Numbered from the stretch's first letter, positions 15,952 through 25,026 are shown. The stretch: 50,831 bases of DNA from DASXSB01 sp036506275 (GCA_036506275.1 DASXSB010000103.1:1-50831); one strand, 5' to 3'. The notes: a model not told the origin generated them from the letters alone. Numbers and translations are program-made.

Positions 15952-16416
15952 GGCGCTACCCCCACAGGAAAAGACGGAGGAGTGGAGTCCGCCGCTGTCG
16001 CAGGCCCATGCCCGCGACGCTCGAGCGCACGAGACCACGCGGCGCCGCCGGGCACAACGCGGCCTCGCAGACGGTCAGGAGGGGTTCAGAAGGGGGTCGA
16101 CCGACCCGCCTGCACGCTGGCTGGCCTTTGTCGGCGCGTCACCGCGCCGGTTTGCTCCAGCCATCACGACCGTGCTCGCCGAGGGACCATCCGCCGAAAA
16201 CCTCGATCGGTCCCTACCTCGTCATCCGCCCGCAGGCGGATCTGGCGCTATATCGAACGCGACCCCTCACAGCCGCTCGGATCCTGCTACGTACCACTCC
16301 TCTCGATCAGTGTCGCCACAGCGTACCCTGCCGCGCGCGCGCTCGCAACGATCACGTTTCGATCACCATCGGGCGGTACAGGAGGGGAACGTCGCCAGAC
16401 GACGGGAGGGGGAATC
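15952..16416. other. Intergenic region between glmS and the O-methyltransferase gene
   Basis: 465 bp with no convincing gene. Both flanking genes are read away from it, so it should hold two promoters, but I see no strong -35/-10 pair. It contains a perfect 7-bp inverted repeat (ATCCGCC-cgca-GGCGGAT, 16224-16241) and a wider one, GGGACC/GGTCCC (16183-16188 with 16209-16214). These are possible operators or only chance palindromes. A GGGAGGGGG Shine-Dalgarno sits just before 16417. Confidence 0.5.
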
Positions 16417-17418
16417 ATGACCGCCATCACCGACGTTCGCGGGATCTCGACGATCGCCTACGGATTCATGGCGTCCAAAGCCCTGTTCGCGGCGCTGAAC
16501 CTCGATCTCTTCAGCCGGCTCGCCGACGGGCCGAAATCACTGGAGGCGCTCGCCGCCGAGAGCGGCATCGCTCCCACGCGTCTGCTGAGCTTGCTCACCG
16601 CATGCGTCAGCCTCGGACTGCTGGAAACCGTGCCCGGCGGCTACGCCAACGCGCCCGCGAGCACGACGTACCTCGTGCGAAGCGCGCCCGGGTACTTCGG
16701 CGACTACTACCGCCTCCAGATCGACCGTCAAGTCTATCCGGCGCTCACCCGGCTCGACGATGCGCTTCGCGGGGCGCGGGTCGATTTCTACGGACTGATG
16801 CAAGACACCGTGGAGGCGGAGCGCTTCAGCGCGGCTCAGGACGCGGGGTCGCGTGGGCCCGCGCGCGTGCTCGCCAAGCTCGTCGATCTCGACGGCTCGC
16901 GGACGTTGCTGGACGTCGGCGGGGGCACGGGCGCCTTCAGCGTCGCCCTCTGTCGCCGGTACCCCGAGCTGACGGCGACGATCCTCGACTTTCCCAACGT
17001 GCGCCCCCTCGCCGAGCGCTGCATCGCGGCCGCCGGCCTCGAAGATCGCATCACGTTCGTGGGCGGCGATGCCCTGCACACGAAGTGGCTCGCGCCCCAG
17101 GACGTCGTCGTCGCGTCCTACCTCCTGTCGGCCATCGCGGCCGGAGACGGCGAGCGAGTCGTAGCGGAGGCGTTCAAGGTCCTGCGTCCCGGCGGGCGAC
17201 TGATCGTGCACGACTTCATGGTGGAGGACGACCGCACCGGGCCCGCCGCCGCCGCGCTCTGGCTCCTGACCGCGGTCGTCATCGATCCCGAGGCGCCGTC
17301 GCTGACGCCGGGGTCGGTGGCGGCGCTGATGGCGCGGCACGGGCTCGAGCCCGTCGCGGTGCACGACGTCGTCCCCGGCATCACCAAGGCCGTGATCGCG
17401 CGCAAGCCGGGGGGATGA
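16417..17418 (+). CDS. SAM-dependent O-methyltransferase (family 2, acetylserotonin/hydroxyneurosporene type)
   Basis: 333 residues: an N-terminal winged-helix dimerisation domain (1-100, ASKALFAALNLDLFSRL and IAPTRLLSLLTA) and a C-terminal Rossmann methyltransferase with motif I LLDVGGGTGAFSVAL (about 164-178), the acidic ILDFPNV at the end of strand 2, and LRPGGRLIVHDF. The family methylates hydroxyl groups of small aromatic or polyketide-like acceptors. There is no biosynthetic cluster next to it, so the acceptor is unknown. Start ATG 16417 with a strong Shine-Dalgarno. It converges on the LysE gene 4 nt away. Confidence 0.9.
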   Translation: MTAITDVRGISTIAYGFMASKALFAALNLDLFSRLADGPKSLEALAAESGIAPTRLLSLLTACVSLGLLETVPGGYANAPASTTYLVRSAPGYFGDYYRLQIDRQVYPALTRLDDALRGARVDFYGLMQDTVEAERFSAAQDAGSRGPARVLAKLVDLDGSRTLLDVGGGTGAFSVALCRRYPELTATILDFPNVRPLAERCIAAAGLEDRITFVGGDALHTKWLAPQDVVVASYLLSAIAAGDGERVVAEAFKVLRPGGRLIVHDFMVEDDRTGPAAAALWLLTAVVIDPEAPSLTPGSVAALMARHGLEPVAVHDVVPGITKAVIARKPGG

Positions 17419-17422
17419 AGCG

Positions 17423-18064
17423 CTATTTGCGGGTCGAGGTCGTGGCCGTTGCCGCGAGGCCGAGGCCGATGTACATCGTGCCCGAGATCCACCGCTCGCT
17501 TCGCAGGAAGCGCGGGCTGCGGCGAAGCCACTGCGCCGCGGTGCCGGCGCCGACGGCGTAGAGGCTGTCCGTGATCAGCCCGAGCAGCACGAACAGGAGG
17601 CCGAGGCCGAGCACCTGGATGCCCGCGGCGCCGCGCGAGACGTCGACGAACTGCGGCAGGAAAGCCAGGAAGAACAGCGCGGTTTTCGGGTTGAGGACGT
17701 TCACGACGACGCCGTCGACGAACGCGCGTCGCGATCCCGTCCTCCCCGGCGACGGCGACGTCACGCTGAGGGAGCGGTCGAGCAGGCGTCGCACACCGAG
17801 GTAGATCAGGTACGCCCCGCCCAGATACTTCACCGCGGTGAAGGCCACCACTGACGTCGCCAGGAGCGCCGAGAGACCGGCGGCGGCGGCCACGACGTGG
17901 ACGAGCGTGCCCACGTGGACGCCGAGGACCGAGATCAGCCCCGCACGCCGCCCCCCGTCGAGGCTGCGGGTGACGATGTAGAGCACGGCGGGGCCGGGCG
18001 TGAGCAATAACGCCAGGGCGGCGACGATGAACAGGCTGAGGCTTCCGAGCTCCGTGCCGAGCAT
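17423..18064 (-). CDS. LysE/RhtB-family amino-acid exporter
   Basis: A 213-residue inner-membrane protein with about six hydrophobic segments and the family signature LTPGPAVLYIVTRSLDGGRRAGLISVLGV split over residues 21-49, then FVDGVVVNVLNPKTALFFLAFLPQFVD (about 113-139). It exports amino acids or related metabolites by proton antiport. GGAGG lies 10 nt before ATG 18064. No partner regulator (LysG/LrpA type) is adjacent. Confidence 0.92.
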   Translation of the reverse strand: MLGTELGSLSLFIVAALALLLTPGPAVLYIVTRSLDGGRRAGLISVLGVHVGTLVHVVAAAAGLSALLATSVVAFTAVKYLGGAYLIYLGVRRLLDRSLSVTSPSPGRTGSRRAFVDGVVVNVLNPKTALFFLAFLPQFVDVSRGAAGIQVLGLGLLFVLLGLITDSLYAVGAGTAAQWLRRSPRFLRSERWISGTMYIGLGLAATATTSTRK

Positions 18065-18124
18065 CCCGATCCGCCTCCGCGCGCAAGCGCTATCCGCCGG
18101 CGAAGGGCGTGCGGCGGAGCCGGA

Positions 18125-18772
18125 TCAGTCCGCGGAGGGCCGGCGGCGGCTGCGACGCTGCACGACGCCGACACCGACCAGCCCCGTGCCGATGAGGAGC
18201 AGGGTCGCGGGTTCGGGCACGGCACCCGTGGGGGACCCCGTCGGGGCCTCCACCATGACGCTGTTCCCGCCGAGCGTGTTGTTGCTCAGATCGCCGGGGA
18301 CGTTCTTGATGTCCTGGCCGGACTGGAACGTCAGCGCGGTCAGGCTCAGCAGCGACTGCGCGATAACGCGGTAGAGCAACACGTCGGTCGGACCGGGCGG
18401 CGTGAAGGCGCCATTGATGTTGGTGACGAGGTTGAGAACGGTAGCGTCGTCGGGGACGGCCTGAAAGATCGGTTGCGGACTCGTCACGTTCTCGGTCACG
18501 GACGACAGCGTGATTCCCGCCACGAGCGGGATCGACTGGAACGTTCCCGGGATCAGGCTCCGGAAGTCATAGAGCACCGCGAAGTTGCGTCCGAGAGAGG
18601 AATCGATCTTCTGGTCCGAGGCCAGATGAGCCACGTACGACCACTGGAACACACCGGGGCTGACCGTAGTCACCCCTTCGAGCTCGTAGATGATCGAGGC
18701 TTCGCCGATGCCCGCGAGGCCGGCCACAGCAAGGCTCATGAAGACAGCGAGCACCAACGTCCCTCGCGTCAC
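18125..18772 (-). CDS. PEP-CTERM sorting-domain protein
   Basis: 215 residues exported to the cell surface. It has a signal peptide (residues 1-24, ending GEA-S), a beta-rich middle and a C-terminal PEP-CTERM tail: AVPEPATLLLIGTGLVGVG, then a basic RRSRRR end. Such tails are recognised by exosortase (EpsH) and link to exopolysaccharide-producing bacteria. The start is GTG 18772, with GGAGG 5 nt upstream; the frame further upstream is non-coding leader. A sigma-54 promoter lies about 70 nt upstream. Exosortase is not in the window. Confidence 0.88.
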   Translation of the reverse strand: MTRGTLVLAVFMSLAVAGLAGIGEASIIYELEGVTTVSPGVFQWSYVAHLASDQKIDSSLGRNFAVLYDFRSLIPGTFQSIPLVAGITLSSVTENVTSPQPIFQAVPDDATVLNLVTNINGAFTPPGPTDVLLYRVIAQSLLSLTALTFQSGQDIKNVPGDLSNNTLGGNSVMVEAPTGSPTGAVPEPATLLLIGTGLVGVGVVQRRSRRRPSAD

Positions 18773-18840
18773 GGTATCCTCCGATCGGATCCCCCCGGTG
18801 GGGGCGTCGCCTGCATAGTGTCGCAGACCAATAAGCTTCA

Positions 18841-18856
18841 AGCAGGCCACATGCCA
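18841..18856 (-). promoter_or_regulatory. Sigma-54 (RpoN) promoter of the PEP-CTERM gene
   Basis: TGGCATGTGGCCTGCT on the reverse strand matches the -24/-12 consensus TGGCACG-N4-TTGCW at 10 of 12 defined positions, with exact GG-to-GC spacing. Transcription would start near 18830, leaving a leader of about 58 nt. PEP-CTERM genes in other bacteria are controlled by the PrsK/PrsR two-component system together with RpoN, so the match is biologically expected. Confidence 0.75.
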
Positions 18857-19163
18857 CCCACGAGAGTTCTTCGGCCGCAGCGACTTATAAAGTGAACCGA
18901 CGGTCCACACGCGGAAACTGTAACGCCCGCCGACGGTGGCCGCGAATTCCCTCGAAATAGCCCATCGAAGATCCCGGCCACAACTCGAAAGCGTCGGAAT
19001 GCTTGGCGGTTAGCCACCGCGCCGCCGGCGATCTGTGGGGGTAGCGCCTCGCGAGACTTGAAACTTCGCCCGACACCAGACCGGGCGGGGCGGGCTCCGC
19101 TGGCGGCGCGGCACGGCGTCCCCGACGGACGACCGCGCCGCGCCGCCATTGCGAAGGCAGGAA
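18857..19163. other. Intergenic region between the PEP-CTERM gene and the substrate-binding protein gene
   Basis: About 300 bp with no gene I can support. The part next to the sigma-54 promoter is where an activator (PrsR-type) would bind, but I cannot point to a site. A 10-bp inverted repeat (19102-19111 with 19138-19147) lies 16 nt after the stop of the gene at 19164 on the reverse strand. It may be a terminator stem but lacks a T run. Confidence 0.4.
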
Positions 19164-20339
19164 CTAGAAGCTCAGGGGCTCGGTCACCCGCACCCAGCGC
19201 CCGGCCTTGACCACGGCCAGGAAGGAGGAGTTCGCTCCCTGGTGCTTGTCGGGGCCGAAGTTGACCTCGGGTCCGTTGAAGATGTCGCGATAACCCCGGA
19301 TCGACTCCAGCGCCCTCACGAAGTTGTCCGCCGTCAGCTCGGGACCTGTCTTTTCCAGCCCGACCACGGTGAGATCGGCGGCGACGTGACCGTAGATGGC
19401 GCCGATGTTGGGGTCGGCGTTGAACCGCTCCTTGTAGCGATCGAACCACACCTGGGCGGCGGGGCTCAGATGATCGCGGTACGGCATGTCGGTGAGGCCC
19501 ATGGCGTAGAGCCCCTCCGTCACGCCCCCCTGAGCGGCGGCCACGAACAGGTCGTAGGTGGCCGCGGACCCGAGGAAGTCGACGTCGGTCCACCCGATCT
19601 TGCGCGCGGTGGCGTACGGCACGATGGAGTCACGCACGATCGTGCCCAGCACCACGAGATCGCAGCCGGCCGCCTTGAGCTTGGTGATCTGGGCCGTGAA
19701 GTCCTGATCGGTGGGCTTGTGGGTGGTGGTCTCGGCGAGCTTGATCTTCATCCTGTCGACCTGCATCTGGACACCGTCCATGACCTCCTTGCCGAAGTCG
19801 GTGTCCTGGTACATGGCGCACACGGCCTTCTTGCCCTTCTTGGTCACGAAGTAGTTGATGCCGGCCCGCACCTGGTCCACGTAGGAGGCGGCGCCGTAGA
19901 ACTTGAGCTTGTGGAACGGCTCGTACATGGAGCGCGCCGCCGACAGCGGGAACAGGTTCAGCACGCCCGCTTCGAACTGGTCCTTGAAGAGCGCGTTGTT
20001 CATGGGGGTGCCGAGCGGCGCCACCATGGCGAAGATGCGGTCACGGTTGATGAGCTTGGTGCCCGCCTGCACCGCGCGCGGCACCTGGTACTGCGTGTCC
20101 TCCACCACGAGCCGGATCTTGCGGCCGTGGATGCCGCCCTTCTCGTTCGCGTCGTCGAAGCGCATCTTCACCGCGTTCGACGACGACACGCCGTACGTCG
20201 CCGCCGGCCCCGAGAGGTCGGTGTGCATGCCGAGCACGATCTCGTTCTTGCTGACGCCGCGGATCTCCTTCTGCGCCATCGCGACTCCCGACAGCGCCAC
20301 CACCCCCGCCAGCGCTCCCACGACCAGGATCCGTTTCAT
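19164..20339 (-). CDS. Branched-chain amino acid-type ABC transporter substrate-binding protein
   Basis: 391 residues with signal peptide MKRILVVGALAGVVALSG... ending AMA-QK. It is a periplasmic-binding-protein type 1 (LivJ-like) receptor: EIVLGMHTDLSGPAATYG at about 33-50, VEDTQYQVPRAVQAGTKLI, and the AAGCDLVVLGTIVRD hinge region. It delivers a ligand to the LivHMGF permease encoded upstream on the same strand. These receptors bind amino acids, aromatic acids, amides or urea; the acyl-CoA ligase between it and LivF suggests a carboxylic acid. Start ATG 20339 has AAGGAG 7 nt upstream. It is separated from the ligase gene by 172 bp carrying a short direct repeat. Confidence 0.92.
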   Translation of the reverse strand: MKRILVVGALAGVVALSGVAMAQKEIRGVSKNEIVLGMHTDLSGPAATYGVSSSNAVKMRFDDANEKGGIHGRKIRLVVEDTQYQVPRAVQAGTKLINRDRIFAMVAPLGTPMNNALFKDQFEAGVLNLFPLSAARSMYEPFHKLKFYGAASYVDQVRAGINYFVTKKGKKAVCAMYQDTDFGKEVMDGVQMQVDRMKIKLAETTTHKPTDQDFTAQITKLKAAGCDLVVLGTIVRDSIVPYATARKIGWTDVDFLGSAATYDLFVAAAQGGVTEGLYAMGLTDMPYRDHLSPAAQVWFDRYKERFNADPNIGAIYGHVAADLTVVGLEKTGPELTADNFVRALESIRGYRDIFNGPEVNFGPDKHQGANSSFLAVVKAGRWVRVTEPLSF

Positions 20340-20414
20340 GCTCCGCTCCTTTTGTAGCGGGGTCCGCGTGCCCGGGACCGCCGCAGATGGGCTGTGTCCA
20401 GGTGCGCGTGGCAC

Positions 20415-20500
20415 CGCATCGTGGTTTCTACCCGCTCGCATTTTTACCCGCATCGTGGTTTCTACCCGCTCGCATTTCTACCGCATCGTGGTTTCTACCC
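20415..20500. repeat. Three-copy direct repeat, period 33-34 bp
   Basis: The unit CGCATCGTGGTTTCTACC starts at 20415, 20449 and 20482. The first two copies continue with CGCTCGCATTT, and the third is cut short. It lies between the acyl-CoA ligase stop and the substrate-binding protein start. It is too short and lacks variable spacers, so it is not a CRISPR array. Confidence 0.85.
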
Positions 20501-20511
20501 CGTCGTCGTCG

Positions 20512-22353
20512 CTAGCCCTCGGCGTACATTTCCTCGATCAGGTCTTTGTACTTTCGGTTCACGAATGCGCGCTTGAGCTTCATGGTGGGCGTGAGCTCCT
20601 CGTCCTCCGCCGTGAGGATCTGCTCGATGAGACGGAACTTCTTGATCGTCTCCACCCGCGCCAGCCCCCGGTTCACGCGCTCGATCTCGCCCCAGATGAG
20701 GTCCTGCACCTCCTTGGCGCGGCAGAGCGACGCAAAGTTCGTGAACGGCACGCTCCGCTCCTGCGCGAACTGCGCGATCGTTTCGTGATCGACCATGACC
20801 AGGCAGGAGAGGAAGCGGCGCTGGTCGCCGATGACGACCGCGTCCGAGATGTAGGGCGAGAACTTGAGCTGATTCTCGATCTCGGACGGCGTCACGTTCT
20901 TGCCGCCGGCGGTGATGATGATGTCCTTCATGCGGTCGGTGATGGTGAGGAAGCCGTCGGCGTCCAGGTGACCGACGTCGCCCGTGTGCAGCCAGCCGTC
21001 GGCGAGCGTCTCCGCGGTCTTGCCGGGGTTCTTGTAGTAGCCGAGGAACACGTGCGGCCCTTTGAGCAGGATCTCCCCGTGGTCCGAGATCTTCACCTCC
21101 GTACCGCCGCGTGCGATCCCGACCGTGCCGAGCTTGATGCGGTGAGGGGGCATGGCGGTGGCGAGGCCGCAGTTCTCGGTCTGGCCGTACACCTCGCGCA
21201 GGTCGAGGCCGAGCGCCATGTACCACTTGATGAGATCGGGGGCGATGGGGGCGGCCCCGGTGGCGGCACCGCGCGCGCGATGCAGGCCCAGGGAGCGCTT
21301 CACGTTGTCGAGCACGACGAAGTCCGCCACGCGATAGAGCACGCGGAGCCACGGCGCCGGCCGCTCGCCGCGGATCCGCCGCTCCGCCACGCGCATGCCG
21401 ATCGAGAGCGCCCACCGATAGGCGAGCTTGCCGAGGATCGTGGCGTCCCGCATCCGCAGCGCGACCCCGGAATAGAACTTCTCCCAGATCCTGGGCACCG
21501 CGAAGAAGGTGGCGGGCGCGACTTCCCGGAGATTTTCCGGCACGGTGTCGATGCTCTCCGCGAAGTTGACGGTGGCGCCCGTGCGCAGCGGGTAGAAGAC
21601 CGAGAACGTCCGCTCCGCGACGTGACACAGCGGCAGGAACGACAGCTGCTGGTCGCCGGCGCGGGACGGGGTCAGGAAGTCCGCGTACTCGAGCTGGAAC
21701 AGGATGTTGCGATGGCTCAGCATGGCCCCCTTGGGGGGGCCGGTGGTGCCGGACGTGTAGACGAGGATGGCGAGATCGTCCGGGCGCGCGATCTCCACCA
21801 TCCGCTCGAACGCCTCCGGGTGCTCGCGCTCGTAGCGCGCGCCGAGCTCCAGCAGCGTCGCGAAGTCGATGACCTGACTGTCGCGAAAGCCGTGCAGCCC
21901 CTCCATGTCGAAGACGACGATCTTCACGATGGTGGGACAGCGCCCGCGCACGGCCAGGATCTTGTCGAGCTGCTCTTCGTTCTCGGCGAAGAAGAAGCGC
22001 GTGCCGCTGTCGTTGACGATGTACTCGACCTGGGAGGGCGAGTCCGTGGTGTAGATGCCGTTGGTGACGCCGCCCACCGACATGGTGCCGAGGTCGGTGT
22101 AGAGCCACTCCGGACAGTTGTCGGCGATGATCGACACCACGTCCCGTGGCCGGAGGCCGAGGGCGATGAGGCCGAGGCCGGCGTGGCGGGCGCGCGTGCC
22201 GTACTCCCGCCACGTGATCGCGCGCCAGATCCCGAAATCCTTCTCGCGCATGGCGACGGTGTCGGCGCGCTCGCGCACGACGTGTCGAAAGAGCTTGGGG
22301 AGCGTGTCCTGCCCGTACACGGTGCCGAGGCCGTCTCCGGTCGTCAACGCCAT
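20512..22353 (-). CDS. AMP-dependent acyl-CoA synthetase (long-chain type)
   Basis: Activates a carboxylic acid to its CoA thioester via an acyl-adenylate. 613 residues with the A3 P-loop LVYTSGTTGPPKGAMLSH (about 196-213), the AMP-binding YGQTENCG, the GDVGHLDADGFLTITDR hinge and the catalytic-lysine region KNVTPSEIE. It is related to FAA1/FadD15-type ligases. Its ATG overlaps the end of livF by 10 nt, so it is translated with the transporter. This implies that the imported substrate is an acid destined for CoA-dependent breakdown. Confidence 0.93.
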   Translation of the reverse strand: MALTTGDGLGTVYGQDTLPKLFRHVVRERADTVAMREKDFGIWRAITWREYGTRARHAGLGLIALGLRPRDVVSIIADNCPEWLYTDLGTMSVGGVTNGIYTTDSPSQVEYIVNDSGTRFFFAENEEQLDKILAVRGRCPTIVKIVVFDMEGLHGFRDSQVIDFATLLELGARYEREHPEAFERMVEIARPDDLAILVYTSGTTGPPKGAMLSHRNILFQLEYADFLTPSRAGDQQLSFLPLCHVAERTFSVFYPLRTGATVNFAESIDTVPENLREVAPATFFAVPRIWEKFYSGVALRMRDATILGKLAYRWALSIGMRVAERRIRGERPAPWLRVLYRVADFVVLDNVKRSLGLHRARGAATGAAPIAPDLIKWYMALGLDLREVYGQTENCGLATAMPPHRIKLGTVGIARGGTEVKISDHGEILLKGPHVFLGYYKNPGKTAETLADGWLHTGDVGHLDADGFLTITDRMKDIIITAGGKNVTPSEIENQLKFSPYISDAVVIGDQRRFLSCLVMVDHETIAQFAQERSVPFTNFASLCRAKEVQDLIWGEIERVNRGLARVETIKKFRLIEQILTAEDEELTPTMKLKRAFVNRKYKDLIEEMYAEG

Positions 22354-23126
22354 GTCTTCTTCCTCTTCCAGCGCCGCGCGCCCCGAATGCCGCGCTCCTT
22401 GACGCCGAGGTAGAACTCCTTAATGTCCTCCTTCTCGACCAGGCGCGCGCACGTATCCTCCATCACGATGCGCCCCACCTCCAGCACGTATCCGTAGTCG
22501 GCGATGGTGAGAGCCATGTGCGCGTTCTGCTCGACGAGGAGCACCGTCACCCCGCGCTCGCGGTTGATGCGGACGATGATGTCGAAGATCTCGGTCACGA
22601 GCTTGGGGGCGAGGCCGAGCGAGGGCTCGTCGAGCAGCATCATCGTCGGGCGCGCCATGAGGGCGCGGCTGATCGACAGCATCTGCTGCTCGCCGCCCGA
22701 GAGCTGGCCCGCGCGCTGGTCCGCGCGCGCCCGCAGCACGGGGAAGTAGTCGTAGACCATCGCGAGGTCCTGCGCGACACCGTCGGAGTCGGTCCGCGCG
22801 TAGGCGCCCATGCGGAGGTTTTCCCGGACCGTGAGCAGCGGAAAGACCTCGCGGCCCTCGGGCACGTGACTCAACCCGAGGCGCACGACGCGGTCCGGAT
22901 CCATCCCCTGGATCTCGCGGCCCCGGAAGCGCACGGTGCCCTTCTGAGGATCCATCACGCCCGAGATCGTTTTCAGGATCGTCGTCTTTCCGGCGCCGTT
23001 GGCGCCGAGGATGGTGACGATGGCGCCCGTGGGCACCGTGAAGCTCACGCCGCGCACGGCGATGATGGGACCGTAGTACGTCTCGACGTTGCTCGCCTCG
23101 AGGAGCGGCGCCGCCGCCATGCTCAT
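22344..23126 (-). CDS. livF: Branched-chain amino acid-type ABC transporter ATP-binding protein LivF
   Basis: 260 residues: Walker A GANGAGKTT (41-49), signature LSGGEQQML, Walker B MMLLDEPSLGL and the switch His region VTVLLVEQNAH. These are the features of LivF. The first ATG (23126) overlaps the livG stop as ATGA; a second ATG two codons on is possible. It powers import with LivG. A carboxyl extension after GRIVMEDTC is normal for the family. Confidence 0.93.
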   Translation of the reverse strand: MSMAAAPLLEASNVETYYGPIIAVRGVSFTVPTGAIVTILGANGAGKTTILKTISGVMDPQKGTVRFRGREIQGMDPDRVVRLGLSHVPEGREVFPLLTVRENLRMGAYARTDSDGVAQDLAMVYDYFPVLRARADQRAGQLSGGEQQMLSISRALMARPTMMLLDEPSLGLAPKLVTEIFDIIVRINRERGVTVLLVEQNAHMALTIADYGYVLEVGRIVMEDTCARLVEKEDIKEFYLGVKERGIRGARRWKRKKTWR

Positions 23127-23881
23127 CCCCCCAGGTACGCCTTGATCACCTCGGGATGCTGCTGCACTTCGCGAGCGGTCCCGAAGGCGATGCGGCGGCC
23201 GTAGTTGAGGGCGAGCACGCGGTCGGAGACCGCGCCCACGAGGCTCATGTCGTGCTCGACCATGAGCACGGTGATGCCGAGCAAGTTGCGAATGTCCTCG
23301 ATCCAGAACGCCATCTCCTGCGTCTCCTCGACGCTCAGCCCCGAGGACGGCTCGTCGAGGAGCAGGAGCGACGGCTCCGTGCAGAGCGCGCGCGCCATCT
23401 CCACGACTTTCCGTACGCCATAGGGCAGGTTCACGACAAGGCTGTCGCGATACGGATGGAGGTCGAGGAAGTCGATGACCTTCTCGGCGGCCTCCCGGTG
23501 CTCCAGCTCGCGGGCGCGCACGCGGGGCAGGAACAGGAGCTCCTCCAGGAAGCGCGTGCGCGCGTGGGCGTGGCGGCCGAGGAGCAGGTTCTGGAGCACG
23601 GTGGCGTGCTCGAAGAGCTCGATGTTCTGGAACGTGCGCGCGATGCCGCGGCGGGCGATCTCGTGGGGCGGCACCCGCGTGATGTCTTCCCCCCGAAAGG
23701 TCAGGCGCCCCTGGCTCGCGTCGTAGATGCGCGACACGAGGTTGAAGATGGTGGTCTTCCCCGCTCCGTTGGGCCCGATGATCGTGAACACCTGGCCCGT
23801 CTCCACCTCGAAGCTCACGCCGTCGAGGGCGCGGATGCCGCCGAAGTTGATGGCGAGATCCTCGGCGACGAAGAAGCTCAT
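23123..23881 (-). CDS. livG: Branched-chain amino acid-type ABC transporter ATP-binding protein LivG
   Basis: 252 residues from ATG 23881 (MSFFVAED). Walker A GPNGAGKTT (36-44), the LivG signature LPYGVRKVVEMARAL, Walker B LLLLDEPSSGL and VTVLMVEHDM are all present. The start codon overlaps the livM stop as ATGA, so translation is coupled. A much longer open frame continues upstream but is the shadow of livM and livH. Confidence 0.94.
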   Translation of the reverse strand: MSFFVAEDLAINFGGIRALDGVSFEVETGQVFTIIGPNGAGKTTIFNLVSRIYDASQGRLTFRGEDITRVPPHEIARRGIARTFQNIELFEHATVLQNLLLGRHAHARTRFLEELLFLPRVRARELEHREAAEKVIDFLDLHPYRDSLVVNLPYGVRKVVEMARALCTEPSLLLLDEPSSGLSVEETQEMAFWIEDIRNLLGITVLMVEHDMSLVGAVSDRVLALNYGRRIAFGTAREVQQHPEVIKAYLGG

Positions 23882-25020
23882 CGCAGGCGCTCCGAGCGCA
23901 TGTATGCCTTCTGGCGCCGGAAGGTGGCGCGTTTGTAGAGCGGGAAGAGCGAGAAGTAGAGCTTGATCTTGAGCCACCGCCCGTAGAGCCCGAGCGGCTC
24001 GAAGAGGATGAAGAGAACCAGGATGAGGCCGAAGATGCCGGGCTCGAGCCCGGGCTGCTTGACGAAGCGATCGACGCCGTGCAGCGTCGCCGCCGCCGCG
24101 CTCTTGCCGAAGACGCTCGCCACCATGCTCGCCCACGCGGGAACGACGTCGCGCGCCTCCGAGATCAGCACCGGCAGCAGCGCCACGAAGACGGCGCCGA
24201 GGAGGGCCCCGTGCAAGCTGCCGAGACCGCCCACCACGACCATCAAGAGGAACTGGATGGAGAGCAGCACGCTGAAGATGTCGGGCGCGAGGAAGCCGAT
24301 CTTGTGCGCGAAGAGCGCCCCCGCCATTCCCATGAGGCCGGCGGAGTAGGCGAACGCCATCGTCTTGTAGATGGCGAGGTTGACGCCCATCGACTGGGCG
24401 GCGATCTCGCTGTCCCGGATGGCGACCCACGCCCGTCCCGTCGGTGCCCGCAGGAGGTTGCCGGTGAGCCACAGGGCGCCGATGAGGAAGGCCAGGCACA
24501 GGAAGTAGAACGCCACGTCGCTCGCGAACGAGACACCGAAGACCACCGGCTTGTCCACCGCCTTGCCCTTCAAGCCCCCCGTGACGCGCTCCCAGCGCGT
24601 GAACACCTCCTGGATGATGAGCGCGAAGGCGAGGGTGGCGATGCTCAGATAGAGGCCGGTCATGCGCAGGGCGGGGAGCCCGACGACGACGCCCGCGATC
24701 GCCCCCACCGCCGTCGCCAGCGCCACCGACACGATCCACGGCACCCCGAGATCGTGGACGAAGTAGACGTGGGCGTAGGCCCCGATGCCGAGGAAGGCGG
24801 CGTGGCCCAGACTGACGAGGCCCGTGTAGCCGGCGAGCACCATCAAGGAGAGACCGCAGATCCCGTAGATGAAGACGAGGCTCACGTCGCCCGCGAAGGC
24901 GGGCGCCAGACGAGGCAGGATGAGCAGGGCCACGAAGAGCGCCGCGTAGGAGTTGCGCTGCACGGCATCGCGGAAGAGCCCGAGGTCTTGTTCGTAGCTG
25001 GTCTTGAAGACGAAGCGCAT
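23878..25020 (-). CDS. livM: Branched-chain amino acid-type ABC transporter permease LivM
   Basis: A 380-residue permease with about nine membrane segments. Family marks are LAGYTGLVSLGHAAFLGIGAYA (about 62-83), LRMTGLYLSIATLAFA, GRAWVAIRDSEIAAQSMGVN (the EAA-like loop), and the VVVGGLGSLHGALLGA segment. A charged C-terminal tail (YKRATFRRQKAYMRSERLR) extends past the last helix. It starts 6 nt after the livH stop and ends in an ATGA overlap with livG. Confidence 0.94.
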   Translation of the reverse strand: MRFVFKTSYEQDLGLFRDAVQRNSYAALFVALLILPRLAPAFAGDVSLVFIYGICGLSLMVLAGYTGLVSLGHAAFLGIGAYAHVYFVHDLGVPWIVSVALATAVGAIAGVVVGLPALRMTGLYLSIATLAFALIIQEVFTRWERVTGGLKGKAVDKPVVFGVSFASDVAFYFLCLAFLIGALWLTGNLLRAPTGRAWVAIRDSEIAAQSMGVNLAIYKTMAFAYSAGLMGMAGALFAHKIGFLAPDIFSVLLSIQFLLMVVVGGLGSLHGALLGAVFVALLPVLISEARDVVPAWASMVASVFGKSAAAATLHGVDRFVKQPGLEPGIFGLILVLFILFEPLGLYGRWLKIKLYFSLFPLYKRATFRRQKAYMRSERLR

Positions 25021-25026
25021 GCGGCG

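Noticed and set aside
15952..16100. glmS ribozyme in the glmS leader
   Set aside because: The conserved core sequence and pairings are not recognisable.
15952..19048. Identical 16-mer CTGTGGGGGTAGCGCC upstream of glmS (reverse, 15967-15952) and at 19033-19048
   Set aside because: A 16-base match is roughly what chance gives in 50 kb of biased sequence; contexts are unrelated.
20415..20500. CRISPR array
   Set aside because: Three copies only, spacing is itself repeated, no variable spacers and no cas genes.
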